Shown piece by piece: positions 45,782 through 55,008 of a stretch of DNA of 64,000 nt. The translations under genes were made by a program, and so were the position numbers. Positions within the stretch are counted from its first letter, which is position 1, and each line of letters opens with the position of its first letter. The notes beneath the pieces were generated by a model. It ran no database searches. It was not told the DNA's origin and was given only the letters and a program-made list of their open reading frames with translations. The stretch comes from Aquirickettsiella gammari (lineage in GTDB: Bacteria; Pseudomonadota; Gammaproteobacteria; Diplorickettsiales; Diplorickettsiaceae): contig OY969558.1 of the NCBI GenBank assembly GCA_963701065.1, positions 1,116,001 to 1,180,000 on the forward strand, read 5' to 3'.

Positions 45782-47080
45782 ATGACTTATAAAATGCTCA
45801 AAATTTATACATTATTACTTTCCGTAATACTTGCTCTTACCATCGGTATAACGGCTTGTGTGCAATTTCCTACGGCTATGGAAGGGGAAGGAATGGGCCT
45901 TGGTGGCGGCAGCAATGACAATGGTGATAGTAAGACCTATCAAACAGTTGTCATGAAATCGACGGGTAGCAGTTTAGCGCCTAGAAATGCGACTGCTCTT
46001 TATAGTGCGGTGGATAAGGGAACGCTTTGGGAGCCAATTCGAGCCCATTTGCAGCTATCAGCACGTGAGGAAAACCAACCGGCGGTCCAGGAGCAAATAC
46101 GATGGTTTGCTAAAAACCCGATTTATCTGAAGGATGCGGTAAGCCAAGCTGCGCCCTATATTTACTATGTTTATGCGCAGGTTAGAAAACGTGATTTGCC
46201 GACCGAATTGGTTTTATTACCTATTATAGAAAGTGGTTATGATCCGTCAGCCACCAACTCGTCTTCAGGGGCGGCTGGTTTATGGCAGTTAATGACGAGT
46301 ACTGCTAAAGGGTATGGTGTTCATCAAGACAAAGGTTTTGATGGTCGTCGAGATATCTATAGCTCAACTAATGCGGCATTAAACTATCTGACCTATTTAA
46401 AGAGTTTCTTCGGTGGAGACTGGTTATTGGCCATAGCGGCTTATGATACCGGTGAAGGTAACGTGCAGAATGCAATACGTCATAATACCCGTCAGGATAA
46501 AAATACCCATTTCTGGGCATTGCCATTGGCATTAGAGACACGTTCTTATATTCCACGTTTATTAGCTTTGGCGGCTATTATTAAAAACCCAGCTAAGTAT
46601 GGGGTTAGCTTACCTCCGGTTAGTGCTAAACCTTATTTAGAATTAGTTGACTCGAAAAGCATGAGTTTAACAAAGGTTGCTAAATTAGCCGGTATGAGTG
46701 TAAAGGAATTAAAAGAACTTAATCCGGGGGTAAAAAATAGCTCAGCGGTAATTAAACAAGGTCAATTGGCTTTACCTATTGATAGGGTAGCTTTATATAA
46801 ACAGCAATTAGCAGCAGCTAATGCATCAACAAGTTATAAGGTGGCAAACACAGGCAGTGGTCGAGAGCTTGCTGTAAAACAAGGAAAGGCTAGTCATATC
46901 CAGTTGGTGAGTAAGTCAGTTAAAGAAAACTCAGAGCAGATTCACCTTGTAAAAAGTGGTGATACTTTAGAAGCTATTGCTAAACATTATCATGTTTCTG
47001 TGAAAGAAATACAGGTTTGGAATCAACTTAGTAGCGATTTTCTCAAACCAGGTGAAAAGCTAAAGATTATGCTTTCATAG
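45782..47080 (+). CDS. mltD: Membrane-bound lytic murein transglycosylase D
   Basis: Lipoprotein that cleaves peptidoglycan to 1,6-anhydro products. 432 residues: signal peptide with lipobox ITAC (Cys at about 26), a low-complexity linker, the SLT domain with catalytic Glu in LLPIIESGYDP, SSSGAAGLWQLMTSTAKGYG and AAYDTGEGNV, then one clear LysM at the C terminus (HLVKSGDTLEAIAKHYHVSVKEIQVWN) and a weaker LysM-like stretch near 305. The anhydro-muropeptides it releases are the substrates of AmpG-type importers. In E. coli gloB separates mltD from yafS-rnhA; here gloB is missing. The gene ends in a strong terminator. Confidence 0.94.
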   Translation: MTYKMLKIYTLLLSVILALTIGITACVQFPTAMEGEGMGLGGGSNDNGDSKTYQTVVMKSTGSSLAPRNATALYSAVDKGTLWEPIRAHLQLSAREENQPAVQEQIRWFAKNPIYLKDAVSQAAPYIYYVYAQVRKRDLPTELVLLPIIESGYDPSATNSSSGAAGLWQLMTSTAKGYGVHQDKGFDGRRDIYSSTNAALNYLTYLKSFFGGDWLLAIAAYDTGEGNVQNAIRHNTRQDKNTHFWALPLALETRSYIPRLLALAAIIKNPAKYGVSLPPVSAKPYLELVDSKSMSLTKVAKLAGMSVKELKELNPGVKNSSAVIKQGQLALPIDRVALYKQQLAAANASTSYKVANTGSGRELAVKQGKASHIQLVSKSVKENSEQIHLVKSGDTLEAIAKHYHVSVKEIQVWNQLSSDFLKPGEKLKIMLS

Positions 47081-47100
47081 CTTTTGAAGCAATAATAGCC

Positions 47101-47136
47101 AAAAACGGAGATAGCAATACACTATCTCCGTTTTTT
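47101..47136 (+). terminator. Bidirectional Rho-independent terminator between mltD and galU
   Basis: AAAAACGGAGATAG (47101-47114) pairs perfectly with CTATCTCCGTTTTT (47122-47135) around a 7-nt loop. T runs on both strands let it stop mltD (plus) and galU (minus) transcripts. Confidence 0.92.
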
Positions 47137-47193
47137 ATGTCTGATTTACACGAAAATTACGGCGACTAAAAATCTAAATTAAAGTGATTAAAC

Positions 47194-48075
47194 CTAAATA
47201 ATGGAGTTTGTATTAAAGTTTTTTAAGTAATTTGTAAATGGTTTTTTGGTTTCAGGATGTTTTAAAGCAAAAGCAATCGTCGCTTTTAGATAACCCAATT
47301 TGCTTCCACAGTCATAGCGTACTCCTTCAAATTCCCAAGCATGCATTATTTCATCTTGTAGTTGTCGTGCAATGGCATCAGTGAGTTGAATTTCCCCGCC
47401 TTTTCCCACCGCGGTAGTTGAAAGATAAGGAAATATAGTCGAGTTAAGAATATAACGGCCTACAACAGCTAGATTGGATGGAGCTTCTTTGTGGCTAGGT
47501 TTTTCTATAATATTATTAATTTGACTCAGTCTTCCTGTTTTAACCTTATAACCGATGATACCGTACTGCTCACTTTCTTCAGGGGAAGTGGCTTGAACCG
47601 CAATAATCGTACTCTGTTTTTCTTGATAGATAGCTAACATTTGTTTTAAACAAGGGATAGTCGAGTCAATTAAATCGTCAGCGAGTAAAACAGCAAAAGC
47701 TTCGTTATTAATAAGAGGTTGTGCACATAAAACCGCATGACCTAAGCCTAAGGTATCTGGTTGACGTAGGTAAACGCAACTAACCCCTTTCGGTAATATA
47801 TTTTTGACAATATTTAATAAATCTTTTTTACCTGTTTCGGCTAACTTGGCTTCTAATTCATAGTTCGAATCAAAATGGTCCTCTATAGCACGCTTACTAC
47901 TACTGGTTACAAAAATGAGTTCTGTGATCCCTGCTGCAATCGCTTCTTCTACTGCATATTGGATTAAGGGTTTATCAACAATAGGTAACATTTCCTTAGG
48001 GCTGGCTTTTGTCGCCGGTAAAAACCGGGTTCCTAAACCTGCAACAGGGAAAATAGCTTTACTAATTTTTTTCAT
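47194..48075 (-). CDS. galU: UTP-glucose-1-phosphate uridylyltransferase
   Basis: Makes UDP-glucose from UTP and glucose 1-phosphate. The 293 residues contain AIFPVAGLGTRFLPATKASPKEMLPIVDKPLIQY (nucleotide motif and catalytic Arg and Lys), FVTSSSKRAIEDHFD, LLADDLID and the FEGVRYDCGSKLGYLKA region. It overlaps ugd by 4 bp, so a two-gene ugd-galU operon provides UDP-glucose and UDP-glucuronate for surface polysaccharide. Confidence 0.97.
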   Translation of the reverse strand: MKKISKAIFPVAGLGTRFLPATKASPKEMLPIVDKPLIQYAVEEAIAAGITELIFVTSSSKRAIEDHFDSNYELEAKLAETGKKDLLNIVKNILPKGVSCVYLRQPDTLGLGHAVLCAQPLINNEAFAVLLADDLIDSTIPCLKQMLAIYQEKQSTIIAVQATSPEESEQYGIIGYKVKTGRLSQINNIIEKPSHKEAPSNLAVVGRYILNSTIFPYLSTTAVGKGGEIQLTDAIARQLQDEIMHAWEFEGVRYDCGSKLGYLKATIAFALKHPETKKPFTNYLKNFNTNSII

Positions 48076-49409
48076 TGATTGAAGGTTTCTCCTCGGCCAA
48101 TTGCGTAGTATTTAAATCCTAGCTGTTTTAAATGGCTAGGATCATAAAGATTTCTTCCATCAAAGATAACAGGCTCTTTTAAGCGTTGTTTAATAAGATT
48201 AAAATCAGGATTAAAAAATATATTCCATTCAGTGACAATGACTAACATATCCGCATTTATTAAAGCAGCCTCAGGATTTTCATGACAACTAAAGCCAACT
48301 CTATTTTGATAAATACGATTTGCTTCAGACATAGCGACAGGATCATACGCTTGAATTTTCATGCCCGCTGTTAAAGCCGATTCAATTAATACTTGACTGG
48401 GCGCTTCACGCATATCATCGGTATTTGGCTTAAAAGATAAGCCCCATAAAGCGATGATTTTTCCTTTCAGGTGGTCATTAAAATACTGGCGAATTTTGGT
48501 AAATAAAAGTCTTTTTTGTGCATCGTTAACTTTATGTACAGCATTTAATAACTGCGGGGTATAATGCACCGTCTTAGCGGTTGCTTCTAAGGCAAGTACA
48601 TCTTTAGGAAAACAGGACCCGCCATAACCACATCCAGGATTAATGAAATGATATCCGATACGTGGATCCGAGCCCACGCCAATCCGGATTTGTTCAATAT
48701 CCGCGTTTAATCGTTCTGCTAACTGACTCATCTCATTCATAAAGCTAATTTTAGTAGCTAAAAAAGCATTCGCTGCATATTTGGTAAGTTCTGCAGAACG
48801 AATATCCATGGCAATTAAACGATCATTATTACGGTTAAAAGGTCTGTAAAGATTACGTAAATGTGATTCTGTTTCAGCATTATCGGTACCAATTATAATC
48901 CTGTCTGAGCGCATAAAATCACTAACAGCGGCACCCTCGCGCAAAAACTCAGGATTTGCCGCGACATTAAACGGAATAGACAAATTTCGTTGTTCTAACT
49001 GTTCTTGAATAATTGTCTTAACTTTATCCGCGGTTCCTACAGGGACAGTGGACTTATTAATAATTAGTTTGGGCTCTGTTAGCGTTTTACCAATATATCG
49101 AGCCACATCCAAGGCATAAGTTAGGTCGGCTGAACCATCTTTGTCCTGAGGTGTGCCCACTGTAATGAACTGATAGAAGCCATGTTCAACCCCTTGTTGT
49201 GGGTCAGTACTAAAATGAAGACGACCGGCGGCTAAATTTTTTTGTAATAGAGCGGGGAGATCCGGTTCATGAATAGGGCATTCACCCTGTTTTAAACGTT
49301 TAACTTTTTCTTGATCAATATCAATACAAAGCACTTGATTGCCATGCTCGGCTAAACAGGCTGCTGTAACTAGACCCACATAACCTGCCCCAAAGAGATT
49401 AATTCGCAT
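48072..49409 (-). CDS. ugd: UDP-glucose 6-dehydrogenase
   Basis: NAD-dependent two-step oxidation of UDP-glucose to UDP-glucuronate. I start at the ATG at 49409 (445 residues) because the Rossmann motif follows at once (MRINLFGAGYVGLVTAACLAEHG); the open frame runs 20 codons further to a TTG without homology. Other signatures are NKSTVPVGTADKV, NPEFLREGAAVSDF, ELTKYAANAFLATKISFMNE (catalytic Lys) and the nucleophile Cys in GYGGSCFPKDVLAL. No good ribosome site was seen. It diverges from thyA with 108 bp between. Confidence 0.96.
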   Translation of the reverse strand: MRINLFGAGYVGLVTAACLAEHGNQVLCIDIDQEKVKRLKQGECPIHEPDLPALLQKNLAAGRLHFSTDPQQGVEHGFYQFITVGTPQDKDGSADLTYALDVARYIGKTLTEPKLIINKSTVPVGTADKVKTIIQEQLEQRNLSIPFNVAANPEFLREGAAVSDFMRSDRIIIGTDNAETESHLRNLYRPFNRNNDRLIAMDIRSAELTKYAANAFLATKISFMNEMSQLAERLNADIEQIRIGVGSDPRIGYHFINPGCGYGGSCFPKDVLALEATAKTVHYTPQLLNAVHKVNDAQKRLLFTKIRQYFNDHLKGKIIALWGLSFKPNTDDMREAPSQVLIESALTAGMKIQAYDPVAMSEANRIYQNRVGFSCHENPEAALINADMLVIVTEWNIFFNPDFNLIKQRLKEPVIFDGRNLYDPSHLKQLGFKYYAIGRGETFNQ

Positions 49410-49517
49410 AAAAAATATTTTAACGGCCGAAAGTAGTACGATAGTATCGCAGAATAGTGAAGGCTTCAATTTTAACGCAACATAAGCTAGACTTCGATTT
49501 TTAACCGTATATTCCTT

Positions 49518-50312
49518 ATGCGCACTTATCTGGATTTCTTAAAACATGTTCTTGAACAGGGTGTTACGAAGCCAGATAGGACAGGTACCGGTACTTTAAG
49601 TAGTTTTGCCTATCAAATGCGTTTTGATTTAACGGCGGGCTTTCCACTGCTTACCACGAAGAAATTACACTTAAAAAGTATTATTTATGAGTTACTTTGG
49701 TTTTTACGAGGCGATACGAATATCCATTATTTAAATGAACACCAAGTGACTATTTGGGATGAATGGGCTGATCAAGCCGGTGATTTGGGGCCTATCTATG
49801 GAAAGCAATGGCGTTCTTGGCAAACAGCAGACCAGCAAGCAATTGATCAAATCAGCCAACTAATCGAACAAATAAAAATAAATCCAGATTCGCGTCGTTT
49901 AATTGTCAGTGCTTGGAATGTAGGTGATTTGGCGGCCATGGCATTACCACCCTGTCATTTATTATTTCAGTTTTATGTCGCCAACTCACGTCTTTCTTGT
50001 CAGCTTTATCAACGTAGTGCCGATGCATTTTTAGGAGTACCATTTAACATAGCCTCTTATGCCTTATTAACCCATATGCTGGCACAACAATGTGATTTAC
50101 AAGTAGGTGATTTTGTTTGGACGGGAGGCGATTGCCATATCTACCGTAATCATATTGAGCAGGTGCAATTACAATTGACGCGAATACCCTGTGCTTTACC
50201 ACAATTAAACATCCTGCGTAAACCAGAATCTATTTTTGATTATTGCTTTGATGATTTCGTATTAATAGACTATCAATATCATCCGCCTATTAAAGCCGCT
50301 GTAGCGGTTTAG
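49518..50312 (+). CDS. thyA: Thymidylate synthase
   Basis: Methylates dUMP to dTMP with methylenetetrahydrofolate. The 264 residues equal E. coli ThyA in length: DRTGTGTLSSF near the N terminus, ELLWFLRGDTNI, nucleophile Cys in LPPCHLLFQFYV, SCQLYQRSADAFLGVPFNIASYALL, and WTGGDCHIYRNH. The C terminus ends KAAVAV. lgt, its frequent upstream neighbour, is absent. It converges with greA, 23 bp between the stops. Confidence 0.98.
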   Translation: MRTYLDFLKHVLEQGVTKPDRTGTGTLSSFAYQMRFDLTAGFPLLTTKKLHLKSIIYELLWFLRGDTNIHYLNEHQVTIWDEWADQAGDLGPIYGKQWRSWQTADQQAIDQISQLIEQIKINPDSRRLIVSAWNVGDLAAMALPPCHLLFQFYVANSRLSCQLYQRSADAFLGVPFNIASYALLTHMLAQQCDLQVGDFVWTGGDCHIYRNHIEQVQLQLTRIPCALPQLNILRKPESIFDYCFDDFVLIDYQYHPPIKAAVAV

Positions 50313-50335
50313 TGAATAAAATTTTCAAAAAAAGA

Positions 50336-50812
50336 TTAAATATATTCTACTTTATCAATCTCTAGATTAACTAAACCAGCCGGTGTTTGGACATTCACTA
50401 CATCCCCTTCTTCTTTACCTATTAATGCCCGTGCGATAGGGGATGCAAGAGAGATTTTACTGTGCTTAATGTCGGCTTCATCCTCACCGACAATTTGGTA
50501 CTTAAGTGTCTCATTTGTCTTGGTATTGATAAGATGCAAGGTAGCGCCAAAGATCACCTTGCCATGGTTGCTAATCTTTGTAACGTCAATGACTTGCGCG
50601 CTCGCTAACTTATTTTCGATTTCGCTAATACGGCCCTCGATAAAGCCTTGCATCTCTTTAGCCGCATGGTATTCAGCGTTTTCCTTGAGATCACCGTGTG
50701 CGCGCGCTTCTGCGATGGCGGCTATTACTTGAGGACGTTTCAATGTTTTTAATTGATGTAGCTCTTCCTTTAAGTGTTTCGCGCCGCTGTTGGTCATGGG
50801 TACTTTATTCAT
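50336..50812 (-). CDS. greA: Transcription elongation factor GreA
   Basis: Rescues backtracked RNA polymerase by stimulating transcript cleavage. The 158 residues have an N-terminal coiled coil with the acidic tip region EARAHGDLKENAEYHAAKE and a C-terminal FKBP-like domain (KYQIVGEDEADIKHSKISLASPIARALIGKEEGD). Length is the family norm. It follows dnaJ on the same strand after 98 bp. carB, its usual neighbour, is not present. Confidence 0.97.
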   Translation of the reverse strand: MNKVPMTNSGAKHLKEELHQLKTLKRPQVIAAIAEARAHGDLKENAEYHAAKEMQGFIEGRISEIENKLASAQVIDVTKISNHGKVIFGATLHLINTKTNETLKYQIVGEDEADIKHSKISLASPIARALIGKEEGDVVNVQTPAGLVNLEIDKVEYI

Positions 50813-50910
50813 GATTTCTCTCTAGCTTGCTTATTCTATCTTCTCCAGCATCCACACTGAATCATCGATAGGCCTGATCATACCTTTTTTAATTAAATTT
50901 TTCGAGTTTG

Positions 50911-52053
50911 TTAGCTTTGCTTACTAAAAAACTTTTTGACACTTTCAAACCATATTTTTGCTTTAGGGTAGTGATTTCCTGTTTGTAATTCTTTTTCAAG
51001 TGTAGCTATTAACTCTTTTTGTGTCTTGTCGAGATTAACGGGTATTTCAACCAAAACGCGACATAATAAATCACCTGTTACACCAGGACGTCCTGGAACA
51101 CCTTTTCCGCGCAAACGTAACACTTTTCCACTTTGTGTTTCTGCCGGAATATGTAAGTTTACTATGCCAGTTAAGGTTGGAATTTGTATGTCGCCGCCTA
51201 ATAGAGCAAGTGTTAAATTGATAGGCACATCACAATATAAGTGATTAGCTTCACGCTTAAATAAAGGATGCGGCTTAAGGTGAACTTGAACGTATAAATC
51301 ACCGGCAGGAGCACCATGGTTTCCTGCTTCACCTTCACCCGCTAAACGAATCCGATTGCCTTCATCTATTCCTGCTGGAATCTTAACGGACAGGGTTTTT
51401 GTTTCTTGGATTTGACCTTGACCACGACAATCGGGGCAAGGGTTGGTAATGATGCGGCCTTCACCATGACAATCGGGACAGGTTTGTTGAATAGTAAAGA
51501 AACCTTGCTGTATTCGAACCTGGCCTTGGCCTTCGCAGGTTTTACATAGTGTAGGCTTGCTCCCTTTGCGGGCACCGGAACCGTTACAGCTTTTACAGTT
51601 AACAAGCCGCGGAATTCGAATTTCGACAGTCGTACCATGAATAGCCGCTTCTAAATCAAGTTCTAAGGTATAGCGTAAATCAGCGCCTCGTTGTGCCCGT
51701 TGACTTTGTTGAGCACCGCCGCGATTGCCAAAAATATTACCAAAGACGTCACCGATGTCACCGAAAACATCATTAATATTAAAACCGTGTGATTCCTGAC
51801 CAGAGCCACCCATTCCAGCAGCGGCATCGATTCCAGCATGGCCAAATTGATCATAAGTCGCTCGTTTACGGGAATCCGATAAAACTTCATAAGCCTCTTT
51901 GGCCTCTTTAAATTTTTCTTCGGCGGCCTTATCTGATTTGTTTCGATCAGGATGGTATTTCATCGCTAATTTGCGATACGCTTTTTTTAATTCACTATCA
52001 TTTGCATTTCGTGATACACCTAATACTTCATAGTAATCAAGTTTTTTTGCCAT
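50911..52053 (-). CDS. dnaJ: Co-chaperone DnaJ (Hsp40)
   Basis: Delivers unfolded clients to DnaK and triggers its ATPase. I choose the ATG at 52053 (380 residues) because the J domain begins there (DYYEVLGVSRNANDSELKKAY) with HPD near residue 33; the frame extends 15 codons upstream without homology. Next come a Gly/Phe-rich region with DVFGDIGDVFGNIFGN, four CxxCxGxG zinc repeats (first CKSCNGSG, last CPDCRGQG), and two beta client-binding domains. It lies third in grpE-dnaK-dnaJ, with a stem-loop in the dnaK-dnaJ gap. Confidence 0.98.
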   Translation of the reverse strand: MAKKLDYYEVLGVSRNANDSELKKAYRKLAMKYHPDRNKSDKAAEEKFKEAKEAYEVLSDSRKRATYDQFGHAGIDAAAGMGGSGQESHGFNINDVFGDIGDVFGNIFGNRGGAQQSQRAQRGADLRYTLELDLEAAIHGTTVEIRIPRLVNCKSCNGSGARKGSKPTLCKTCEGQGQVRIQQGFFTIQQTCPDCHGEGRIITNPCPDCRGQGQIQETKTLSVKIPAGIDEGNRIRLAGEGEAGNHGAPAGDLYVQVHLKPHPLFKREANHLYCDVPINLTLALLGGDIQIPTLTGIVNLHIPAETQSGKVLRLRGKGVPGRPGVTGDLLCRVLVEIPVNLDKTQKELIATLEKELQTGNHYPKAKIWFESVKKFFSKQS

Positions 52054-52142
52054 AAATAAAGAACCAGAGATAACAAATCCCTTCAACAGGTAAAACACCC
52101 AGTAAGGGATTTTGGGAGGTTAGTGGAATGTATATTCTTTAA

Positions 52143-52176
52143 TCTAGTTACTGTCTTTTATTAGCCAGTAACTAGA
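52143..52176 (-). repeat. Stem-loop between dnaK and dnaJ
   Basis: Perfect 11-bp inverted repeat TCTAGTTACTG (52143-52153) and CAGTAACTAGA (52166-52176) with a 12-nt loop, 20 nt after the dnaK stop. No T run follows on the minus strand, so it looks more like an mRNA-stabilising or attenuating hairpin that sets the dnaK:dnaJ ratio than a full terminator. Confidence 0.65.
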
Positions 52177-52196
52177 AATAAAGAGAGCAGCTTAAA

Positions 52197-54161
52197 TTAT
52201 TCTTTGTCCTTATCTTTACTATCCTTATCTTGTTTGTCTTTGTCTTTTACTTCTTCAAAGACAGCATCGACGATATCTTCCTTGGCTTTAGTATTTTCTT
52301 GAGTAGAATCTGCTGCTGCATCACTTGCATTGGCGGTATCAGCTTGTGCATAGAGACGGTCTGCCATCTTTCCAGATATTTCAGTAAGCTCTTTAAGTTT
52401 AGCTTCAATATCCGCTTTATCAGTCCCTTTCAGCGCTTCTTTCAGCGCTTCTATTGATTTTTCTAGTTGGCCTCTTTCATCTGCCGTTATCTTGTCACCC
52501 GCATCTTTTATTGCTTTGCTAACACCATGAATTAAATTATCGGCTTGATTGCGGACTTGGATTAACTCATGGAACTTACGATCATCGTCAGCATGTACCT
52601 CTGCATCCTTCACCATTTGTTGGATTTCAGCTTCAGATAAACCGCTACCTGCTTTGATAACTATTTTTTGTTCCTTACCCGTCGCCTTATTTTTGGCGGA
52701 TACATTGAGAATACCGTTAGCATCGATGTCAAAGGTTACTTCAATTTGAGGTGTGCCTCGGGATGCCGGTGGAATATCCGTTAAATCAAAACGACCCAAT
52801 GATTTATTGGCCGAAGCAATTTCGCGCTCACCTTGTAGCACATGAATTGTTACCGCGCTTTGATTATCATCAGCGGTAGAAAAGACTTGGCTGGCTTTAG
52901 TTGGAATAGTTGTATTTTTTCCAATTAGTTTCGTCATAACGCCGCCTAAGGTTTCTATCCCTAATGAGAGGGGGGTTACATCAAGCAATAATACATCCTT
53001 AACATCACCCGCTAATACACCACCTTGGATCGCAGCGCCAATAGCAACCGCTTCATCAGGGTTAACATCATGACGTGCATCTTTGCCAAAATAAGCTTTA
53101 ACAACTTCTTGTACTTTCGGCATACGTGTCTGTCCACCGACTAAAATAACCTGAGTAATTTTATCAAGAGGGATTTTGGAATCCTTGACAGCCATCTTGC
53201 ACGGTCCGATGGTACGCTCAATTAAATCTTCTACCAATGATTCGAGTTTGGCTCGAGTGAGTTTAATCTGTAGATGTTTTGGACCGCTGCTATCTGCCGT
53301 AATATAAGGTAGATTGATATCCGTTTCCTGGGCGGAAGAAAGCTCAATCTTCGCTTTTTCAGCGGCTTCTTTGAGACGTTGTAACGCCAAAGGATCCTTA
53401 TGTAGATCAATGCCTTGATCTTTTTTAAATTCATCAGCTAGATAATTAATAATGCGTAGGTCGAAATCTTCACCGCCGAGGAAGGTATCACCATTGGTTG
53501 CAAGTACCTCAAATTGATGTTCACCGTCGATTTCAGCGATCTCAATGATGGATATATCAAAGGTACCCCCTCCCAAATCGTAAACAGCCACCGTAGAATC
53601 ACCCCGTTTTTTATCTAACCCGTAGGCCAGGGCAGCAGCAGTTGGTTCGTTAATGATACGTTTAACCTCAAGACCTGCAATACGGCCGGCGTCTTTAGTC
53701 GCTTGGCGCTGTGAGTCATTGAAATAGGCAGGGACGGTAATAACTGCTTCTTTCACTTCATGACCTAAATAAGCTTCAGCATCCCTTTTTAACTTCATTA
53801 AAATTTGTGCAGAAACTTCTTGGGGAGATAATTTTTTATTGCCTACTTCTAGCCAAGCATCCCCATTGTCGGCGGGAATTATTTTATAAGGGACCATCTT
53901 GATATCTTTTTGTACCGCATCATCCTTAAAACGGCGACCTATCAAGCGTTTTACCGCATATAAGGTTTCCTTAGGTTTAGTGACAGATTGGCGTTTAGCC
54001 ACCTCACCTACCTTAATTTCATTGCTGTCATAACTCACAACAGAAGGGGTAGTCCGTCGACCTTCTTTATTTTCGATTACTTTAGGCTTGCCCCCTTCCA
54101 TAATGGCAACACAAGAGTTTGTGGTACCTAGATCGATGCCTATTATCTTTGCACTTGCCAT
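52197..54161 (-). CDS. dnaK: Molecular chaperone DnaK (Hsp70)
   Basis: ATP-dependent chaperone. The 654 residues start AKIIGIDLGTTNSCVAIMEG (phosphate 1), with the family signatures VYDLGGGTFDISIIE and VILVGGQTRMPKVQEVV, a substrate domain (LLLDVTPLSLGIET), the lid helices, and a long charged C-terminal tail rich in Lys and Asp ending KDKDKE in place of the usual EEVKD-like end. GGAG precedes the ATG. A heat-shock promoter lies directly upstream in the grpE-dnaK gap in addition to the one before grpE. Confidence 0.99.
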   Translation of the reverse strand: MASAKIIGIDLGTTNSCVAIMEGGKPKVIENKEGRRTTPSVVSYDSNEIKVGEVAKRQSVTKPKETLYAVKRLIGRRFKDDAVQKDIKMVPYKIIPADNGDAWLEVGNKKLSPQEVSAQILMKLKRDAEAYLGHEVKEAVITVPAYFNDSQRQATKDAGRIAGLEVKRIINEPTAAALAYGLDKKRGDSTVAVYDLGGGTFDISIIEIAEIDGEHQFEVLATNGDTFLGGEDFDLRIINYLADEFKKDQGIDLHKDPLALQRLKEAAEKAKIELSSAQETDINLPYITADSSGPKHLQIKLTRAKLESLVEDLIERTIGPCKMAVKDSKIPLDKITQVILVGGQTRMPKVQEVVKAYFGKDARHDVNPDEAVAIGAAIQGGVLAGDVKDVLLLDVTPLSLGIETLGGVMTKLIGKNTTIPTKASQVFSTADDNQSAVTIHVLQGEREIASANKSLGRFDLTDIPPASRGTPQIEVTFDIDANGILNVSAKNKATGKEQKIVIKAGSGLSEAEIQQMVKDAEVHADDDRKFHELIQVRNQADNLIHGVSKAIKDAGDKITADERGQLEKSIEALKEALKGTDKADIEAKLKELTEISGKMADRLYAQADTANASDAAADSTQENTKAKEDIVDAVFEEVKDKDKQDKDSKDKDKE

Positions 54162-54259
54162 AAATTTCTCCGCGTTAAGTAGTTAATTTTTTTAAGTCTT
54201 ATAGTTTATAAAAATCGGTCGGAAACAGTGTATTGATTGAAAATTAACAACTCTTACTA

Positions 54260-54288
54260 AAATTGGGTTGAGACGCTTAATTTTCAAG
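54260..54288 (-). promoter_or_regulatory. Sigma32-type promoter in front of dnaK
   Basis: Minus strand: CTTGAA (complement of 54283-54288), 15-nt spacer, CCCAATTT (complement of 54260-54267), one mismatch from CCCCATnT. It lies just after the grpE stop and about 100 bp before the dnaK ATG, so dnaK-dnaJ could be transcribed without grpE under heat stress. Confidence 0.6.
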
Positions 54289-54296
54289 ATGTATGC

Positions 54297-54938
54297 TTAC
54301 GAAGTTTTCTCTTTGGCTTTGCTAACGACAACCAACGCCGGACGCATCAGTCTCTCGTGAAGTAAGTAACCTTTTTGCAAGACCTTAATGATCATATTGG
54401 GGGCTAGTTCATCGCTTTCTTCTGCCAGCATGGCCTCGTGAAAGTGGGGATCAAAGTGCTTGCCAGAAGGTTCTATGGACTTTACACCATTTTTTTCTAA
54501 GATACTTTGAAGCTGTTTAAGTGTTAATTGTATGCCTGTTAAAGCGGGATTGCTATTGGTCGCAAGCGGTGCCTCGAGCGCTGCTTCTAAGCTATCTTTT
54601 ACCGGAAGTAATTCTTTGATAAATTTTTCCAATGAAAACTTATAGGCGTTTTCTACATCCAGTTTAGTACGACGACGTATGTTTTCGATTTCAGCAAGAT
54701 GGTATTTCTCTTGTTCTTTGTATTTGAGCAATTGCTCTTTCTGGAGATTTAATTGAGTTTCCGTTTCAAGTAGTTGTGTTTCTAAGGCTTCATAGGCTGG
54801 GTGGGTTGATTTATGGGCAGATGCGGGTTTTTCTGCAGTGGGTGTTTCTTTTGCCGGGACAGATTTAGAGGGTTCTTGATTTGCGGCAGTATTTAATTTT
54901 TCCCAAGTGGTTTTTTTAGATGTATCTTTTTTACTCAT
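54297..54938 (-). CDS. grpE: Nucleotide exchange factor GrpE
   Basis: Releases ADP from DnaK. The start is either the ATG at 54938 (213 residues, MSKKDTSKK) or one six codons upstream at 54956; neither has a ribosome site. The N-terminal tail is long, polar and low in complexity (Lys, Ser, Thr, Ala), then a long coiled-coil helix (QLLETETQLNLQKEQLLKYKEQ) leading to the signature IENIRRRTKLDVENAYKFS, the four-helix part and the beta wing ending GYLLHERLMRPALVVVSK. First gene of grpE-dnaK-dnaJ; diverges from nadK. Confidence 0.96.
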   Translation of the reverse strand: MSKKDTSKKTTWEKLNTAANQEPSKSVPAKETPTAEKPASAHKSTHPAYEALETQLLETETQLNLQKEQLLKYKEQEKYHLAEIENIRRRTKLDVENAYKFSLEKFIKELLPVKDSLEAALEAPLATNSNPALTGIQLTLKQLQSILEKNGVKSIEPSGKHFDPHFHEAMLAEESDELAPNMIIKVLQKGYLLHERLMRPALVVVSKAKEKTS

Positions 54939-55008
54939 TTCGAAGGTGGTCCCCATTTTTTAAAGAAAGAGATATCTACTCTATAATTAGATAGGCATGC
55001 CCGGTAAA

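Noticed and set aside
49410..49469. 20-codon N-terminal extension of Ugd
   Set aside because: TTG start; the Rossmann fold begins right at the ATG at 49409.
52054..52098. 15-codon N-terminal extension of DnaJ
   Set aside because: The J domain begins immediately after the ATG at 52053; the extension is hydrophobic and unlike any DnaJ.
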